Assembly (NCBI GenBank): GCA_027043685.1
Contig: JALUFI010000248.1
Coordinates: 1-8,931, forward strand
Direction of reading: 5' to 3'
Origin: Pyrodictiaceae archaeon
GTDB taxonomy: Archaea > Thermoproteota > Thermoprotei_A > Sulfolobales > Pyrodictiaceae
Length of the DNA stretch: 8,931 nt
The notes beneath the pieces were generated by a model. It ran no database searches. It saw only the letters and a list, made by a program, of their open reading frames with translations, and was not told the DNA's origin. Positions 6,823 to 8,931 of the stretch are shown here, piece by piece. A program made the translations under genes and the position numbers. Numbering within the stretch: position 1 is the stretch's first letter; each line of letters opens with the position of its first letter.

Positions 6823-6837
6823 CACGAATTCTTCGTG
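6823..6837. promoter_or_regulatory. Inverted repeat, candidate operator of the molybdoenzyme operon
   Basis: CACGAA-TTC-TTCGTG is a perfect 6-bp inverted repeat with a three-base centre. It lies between the TATA box (6844-6851) and the expected transcription start (about 6820-6823) on the minus strand. A protein bound there would block initiation, a common archaeal repression mode. The regulator is unknown. Confidence 0.45.
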
Positions 6838-6843
6838 ATTAAT

Positions 6844-6851
6844 GATTATAA
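6844..6851 (-). promoter_or_regulatory. TATA box of the molybdoenzyme operon
   Basis: The minus strand reads TTATAATC inside a markedly AT-rich stretch (about 6828-6860), the best promoter-like sequence in the window. It places transcription start near 6821, about 53 bases before ATG 6769. A GGGGTGA ribosome-binding-like sequence (6803-6809) would be in the leader. Confidence 0.6.
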
Positions 6852-6879
6852 TGCTAGTTAGGGTCTGCGCCGCAGAAGT

Positions 6880-6935
6880 GAGGGATACAGTTGTGAAAGT
6901 AACGAAAGAATAGAGAATATTTCGCCTAAACGAAT
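6880..6935 (-). terminator. T-rich tract after the methyltransferase gene
   Basis: Starting about 25 bases after the methyltransferase stop, the minus strand is rich in T-containing pyrimidine runs (ATTCTCTATTCTTTCG and neighbours). Such runs fit archaeal factor-independent termination. A small TTCG/CGAA stem is present but weak. The same AT-rich gap leads into the molybdoenzyme promoter. Confidence 0.4.
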
Positions 6936-6959
6936 GGATAGAATCATGCGGTGACGCGC

Positions 6960-8165
6960 CTAGTGTAGGCGGAGGAAGAGGGTCTTGAGGTACTCGAGGT
7001 GCGGCGCACCGGGGCGCACCGGGTGGTCGGGGGGCATCCCCCGGACGCCGCCCAGGGGGGTGTAGTTGCCCCTCCCCGCCTCCATCAACGCCTCCGCGAC
7101 CACGCGGGTGAACTCCTCTCGGCTCAGGTGGGTGCTGCAGCTGCTGAGGAAGAGGAGGCCTCCCCGGGCGGCGAGGCGGGCGGCGTCGCGGTAGAGGCGG
7201 CGGTAGCCCCGCAGCCCCCTCTCCCTTGCGCCGGGGTGGGGGATGAAGGCCGGCGGGTCCACGGCTATGGAGTCGAAGCGCTCCCTTCTCCCGAGGGCCC
7301 GGCGCAGGTAGCTCCACGCGTTCTCCACCACTATCCTCGCCCGGTCCTCGACGCGGTTGAGGCGGAGGTTCTCCCGCAGCATCTCCGCCGCCTCCCTGTC
7401 CTCCTCGACGAAGACCGCCTCCTCGGCCCCGTTGAGTAGGGCGTGGATGCCGAAGCCACCGGTGTAGGCGAAGAGGTCTAGGACACGGCCCCCGGCCATG
7501 CGGCCGAAGTCGATGCGGTTCAGCCTCTGGTCGAGGAAGAGCCCGGTCTTCTGACCCCTGCGGGGGTCCACGAGGAACCTGGCCCCCGCCTCCTCGACCA
7601 CCACGGGGAGCCGTGGGCGGCCCCGTAGCGGCCTCTCCCTGGGCTCCAGGCCTATGTCCCTCCTGGTCCTCTGCGTGCTCTTCTCGTACACCGCCTCAAC
7701 CCCCACCACCTCCTCCAGGGCCTCCGCCAGCTCCCCGAGGTGCTTGTCCCACGCGGCGCTGCTGCTCTGAACCACCGCTAGGCCAGCGTAGACGTCGACT
7801 ATGAGGCCTGGCAGCATGTCGCCGTCGCTGTGGACGAGCCGGTAGGCCGGGGCGTCGCCCCCCAGCAGCCCCGCCCTCCTCCGCGCCTCCAGGGCCTCGC
7901 GGAGGCGGCTGCGTAGCAGCTCCCCGACCGTGCCGTGGCTGCAGCGCCCCAGCTCCACGACGCGGAGCGCGACGGGGCCGACGGTGTCGTAGAGGGCGCA
8001 GCCCAGTAGCCTGCCCTCCTCGTCCTCCACGACGACGAGCTGCCCCGCCTCCAGGCCGCGGCGGAGGGGCCTCACCCACTTACTGTACACCATGAGGACG
8101 CCCTGCTCCCGGAGCAGCCTGGCCCCCTCGCCCATGACCACGACGCTCGGCAGCGGCTCCGCCAA
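6960..8165 (-). CDS. RlmI-like SAM-dependent RNA methyltransferase (COG1092 type)
   Basis: 401 residues with an N-terminal PUA-like part (about 8-75), a middle domain, and a Rossmann methyltransferase domain. Diagnostic motifs are RRGQKTGLFLDQRLNR (202-217), SAM-binding motif I VLDLFAYTGGFG (228-239), AVDPPAF (301-307) and SSCSTH (341-346). C343 is a possible catalytic cysteine. Bacterial RlmI makes 5-methylcytosine in 23S rRNA; archaeal relatives of this type share the fold, but the exact target base here is unknown. The start is TTG 8165, with GGAGG (8175-8179) nine bases upstream. No ATG or GTG lies in frame between it and the GC-rich upstream region, and an internal start would cut into the PUA part. 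It is divergent from the binding-protein gene and followed by the molybdoenzyme operon, with no evident functional link to either. Confidence 0.92.
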   Translation of the reverse strand: MAEPLPSVVVMGEGARLLREQGVLMVYSKWVRPLRRGLEAGQLVVVEDEEGRLLGCALYDTVGPVALRVVELGRCSHGTVGELLRSRLREALEARRRAGLLGGDAPAYRLVHSDGDMLPGLIVDVYAGLAVVQSSSAAWDKHLGELAEALEEVVGVEAVYEKSTQRTRRDIGLEPRERPLRGRPRLPVVVEEAGARFLVDPRRGQKTGLFLDQRLNRIDFGRMAGGRVLDLFAYTGGFGIHALLNGAEEAVFVEEDREAAEMLRENLRLNRVEDRARIVVENAWSYLRRALGRRERFDSIAVDPPAFIPHPGARERGLRGYRRLYRDAARLAARGGLLFLSSCSTHLSREEFTRVVAEALMEAGRGNYTPLGGVRGMPPDHPVRPGAPHLEYLKTLFLRLH

Positions 8166-8224
8166 CGCCCCCGGCCTCCATCGCCTCCTCTTCGCCGCTC
8201 CCCGGGGGGCCGCGCCGCGGCTAG

Positions 8225-8233
8225 GTTTAATAC
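8225..8233. promoter_or_regulatory. TATA element shared by the divergent methyltransferase and BMP genes
   Basis: GTTTAATAC is the only AT-rich element in this 105-base divergent gap. On the plus strand TTTAATA predicts a start near 8254-8256, just at an in-frame ATG of the binding-protein gene. On the minus strand TATTAAA predicts a start near 8203, about 38 bases before TTG 8165. It is well placed for both genes. Confidence 0.5.
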
Positions 8234-8270
8234 CCGTGCATCCAGTGCCTCATGCATGGTGAGGAAGGGT

Positions 8271-8931
8271 ATGCGGACGCCCCTCCGAGGCATGAGCAAG
8301 GCCGCAGCCATCACTGCCATCGTTATAATAATCATTGTTGCTGGGCTCGCCTACTACGCCCTCCAGAGCGGCAAACCCGCGGCAACCCCCACGGCCTCGC
8401 CAGCCAAGACAACGGCCAGCACGCCCAGCCCGGCACAGACGGCGACGCAGTCGCCGGCAGCCACCGCGACGCAGACCCAGGCAGCGAGCCAGACAGCAGC
8501 CAAGCCCAAGAAGAAGATAAGGGTCCTCGTCCTCTTCGACGTCGGCGGCCGCGGCGACCTAAGCTTCAACGACATGGCCGTCCTAGGCGCCGAGAGGGCC
8601 AGGAAGGAGCTGGGCGTCGAGGTCGAGTACGCGACCCCCAGCAGCGTCGACGCCATGAAGAGCCTCCTCGAGAGCGAGACCAGGAGCGGCAAGTACGACC
8701 TCATCATAGGCATAGGCTTCCTCTGGCTCAAGCCAATGACCGAGGTCGCCCCGAAGTACCCCAACCAGAAGTACGCGCTCATCGACGCCGCGCCCGCTAA
8801 GCCAATCAAGAACCTCGAGGCCTACGTGTTCCACGAGCAGGAGGTCGCCGCCCTCGTGGGCATACTCGCCGCCGACATGGCCACCCACATAGGCTGCAAG
8901 TACGCCGGCGCAGTAGCGGGCATGGATATAC
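8271..8931 (+). CDS. BMP-family ABC transporter substrate-binding protein, N-terminal part (runs off the window)
   Basis: 220 residues are visible and the frame is open to the edge. Residues 1-10 are basic and 11-31 form one hydrophobic membrane anchor (ITAIVIIIIVAGLAYYAL). Residues about 36-78 are a Thr/Ser/Pro/Ala/Gln linker, and 83 onwards is the BMP/Med domain. Family marks are DVGGRGDLSFNDMAVLGAER (90-109) and FHEQEVAALVGILAADMA (187-204). BMP proteins bind nucleosides or similar ligands outside the cell and deliver them to an ABC importer; permease genes would be expected downstream, outside the window. There is no lipobox cysteine, so it is probably held by its transmembrane helix. Start is ATG 8271, with GGTGA (8258-8262) eight bases upstream. 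ATG 8256 is in frame and could be a leaderless start; ATG 8292 is another option. Confidence 0.9.
   Translation, partial: MRTPLRGMSKAAAITAIVIIIIVAGLAYYALQSGKPAATPTASPAKTTASTPSPAQTATQSPAATATQTQAASQTAAKPKKKIRVLVLFDVGGRGDLSFNDMAVLGAERARKELGVEVEYATPSSVDAMKSLLESETRSGKYDLIIGIGFLWLKPMTEVAPKYPNQKYALIDAAPAKPIKNLEAYVFHEQEVAALVGILAADMATHIGCKYAGAVAGMDI
8374..8510 (+). repeat. Low-complexity Thr/Ser/Pro/Ala/Gln linker-coding segment
   Basis: This stretch of the binding-protein gene encodes mostly T, A, S, P and Q (residues about 35-80) and ends in the basic KPKKK. It is a flexible spacer between membrane anchor and ligand-binding domain, typical of archaeal surface binding proteins and often O-glycosylated. 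No exact tandem repeat unit was found. Confidence 0.7.

Noticed and set aside
6781..7317. Minus-strand frame crossing the methyltransferase 3' end and the molybdoenzyme promoter
   Set aside because: It is a Pro/Arg-rich shadow of the methyltransferase in another frame. Only its last 14 codons are mentioned, as a possible small leader frame.
8252..8800. Plus-strand frame starting at ATG 8252
   Set aside because: It is out of frame with the BMP-family sequence and gives an Arg/Gln-rich shadow. The real frame uses ATG 8256, 8271 or 8292.

Overview
The window looks like chromosomal DNA of a hyperthermophilic crenarchaeon, most like the Desulfurococcales/Pyrodictiaceae. This is inferred from the high GC content, AGG and ATA codon preference, short AT-rich TATA boxes in GC-rich intergenic gaps, GGTG/GGAGGTGA ribosome binding sites, and an extracytoplasmic binding protein with a Thr/Ser/Pro linker. 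I cannot name the species from sequence alone. Eight protein genes are supported; the two at the edges run off the window. No RNA gene, CRISPR array, insertion sequence or long repeat was seen, and no gene-free stretch exceeds about 250 bases.

Left part (1-2142): the N-terminal part of an MMPL/RND-type exporter (minus strand) lies back to back with a PadR-family repressor (plus strand), a common arrangement for a repressor-controlled efflux pump. The repressor gene converges on an unrecognised gene (minus strand), and the two stop codons share one CTAG. That gene encodes a probable jelly-roll (lectin/glucanase-like) protein.

Centre (2386-6784, minus strand): a three-gene operon for a complex iron-sulfur molybdoenzyme, in the order catalytic molybdopterin subunit, four-cluster ferredoxin-like subunit, NrfD/PsrC-type membrane subunit. 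This is the polysulfide/thiosulfate/tetrathionate/arsenate reductase layout. Quinone oxidation in the membrane subunit would feed electrons through the 4Fe-4S subunit to the molybdenum site outside the cell. The substrate cannot be assigned. A Tat twin-arginine motif is encoded in frame just upstream of the first possible ATG, yet an in-frame stop excludes any ATG, GTG or TTG start that would include it. The operon promoter has a clear TATA box and a perfect 6-bp inverted repeat between it and the expected transcription start, a good operator candidate. Two hairpins follow the operon.

Right part (6960-8931): an RlmI-like (COG1092) RNA methyltransferase gene (minus strand) is divergent from a BMP-family substrate-binding protein (plus strand, truncated by the window). 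One AT-rich element may serve both promoters.

I did not find a clearly new multi-gene system. The most useful leads are the start of the molybdoenzyme, its operator, the unknown jelly-roll protein and the sequon-rich coiled coil of the exporter.
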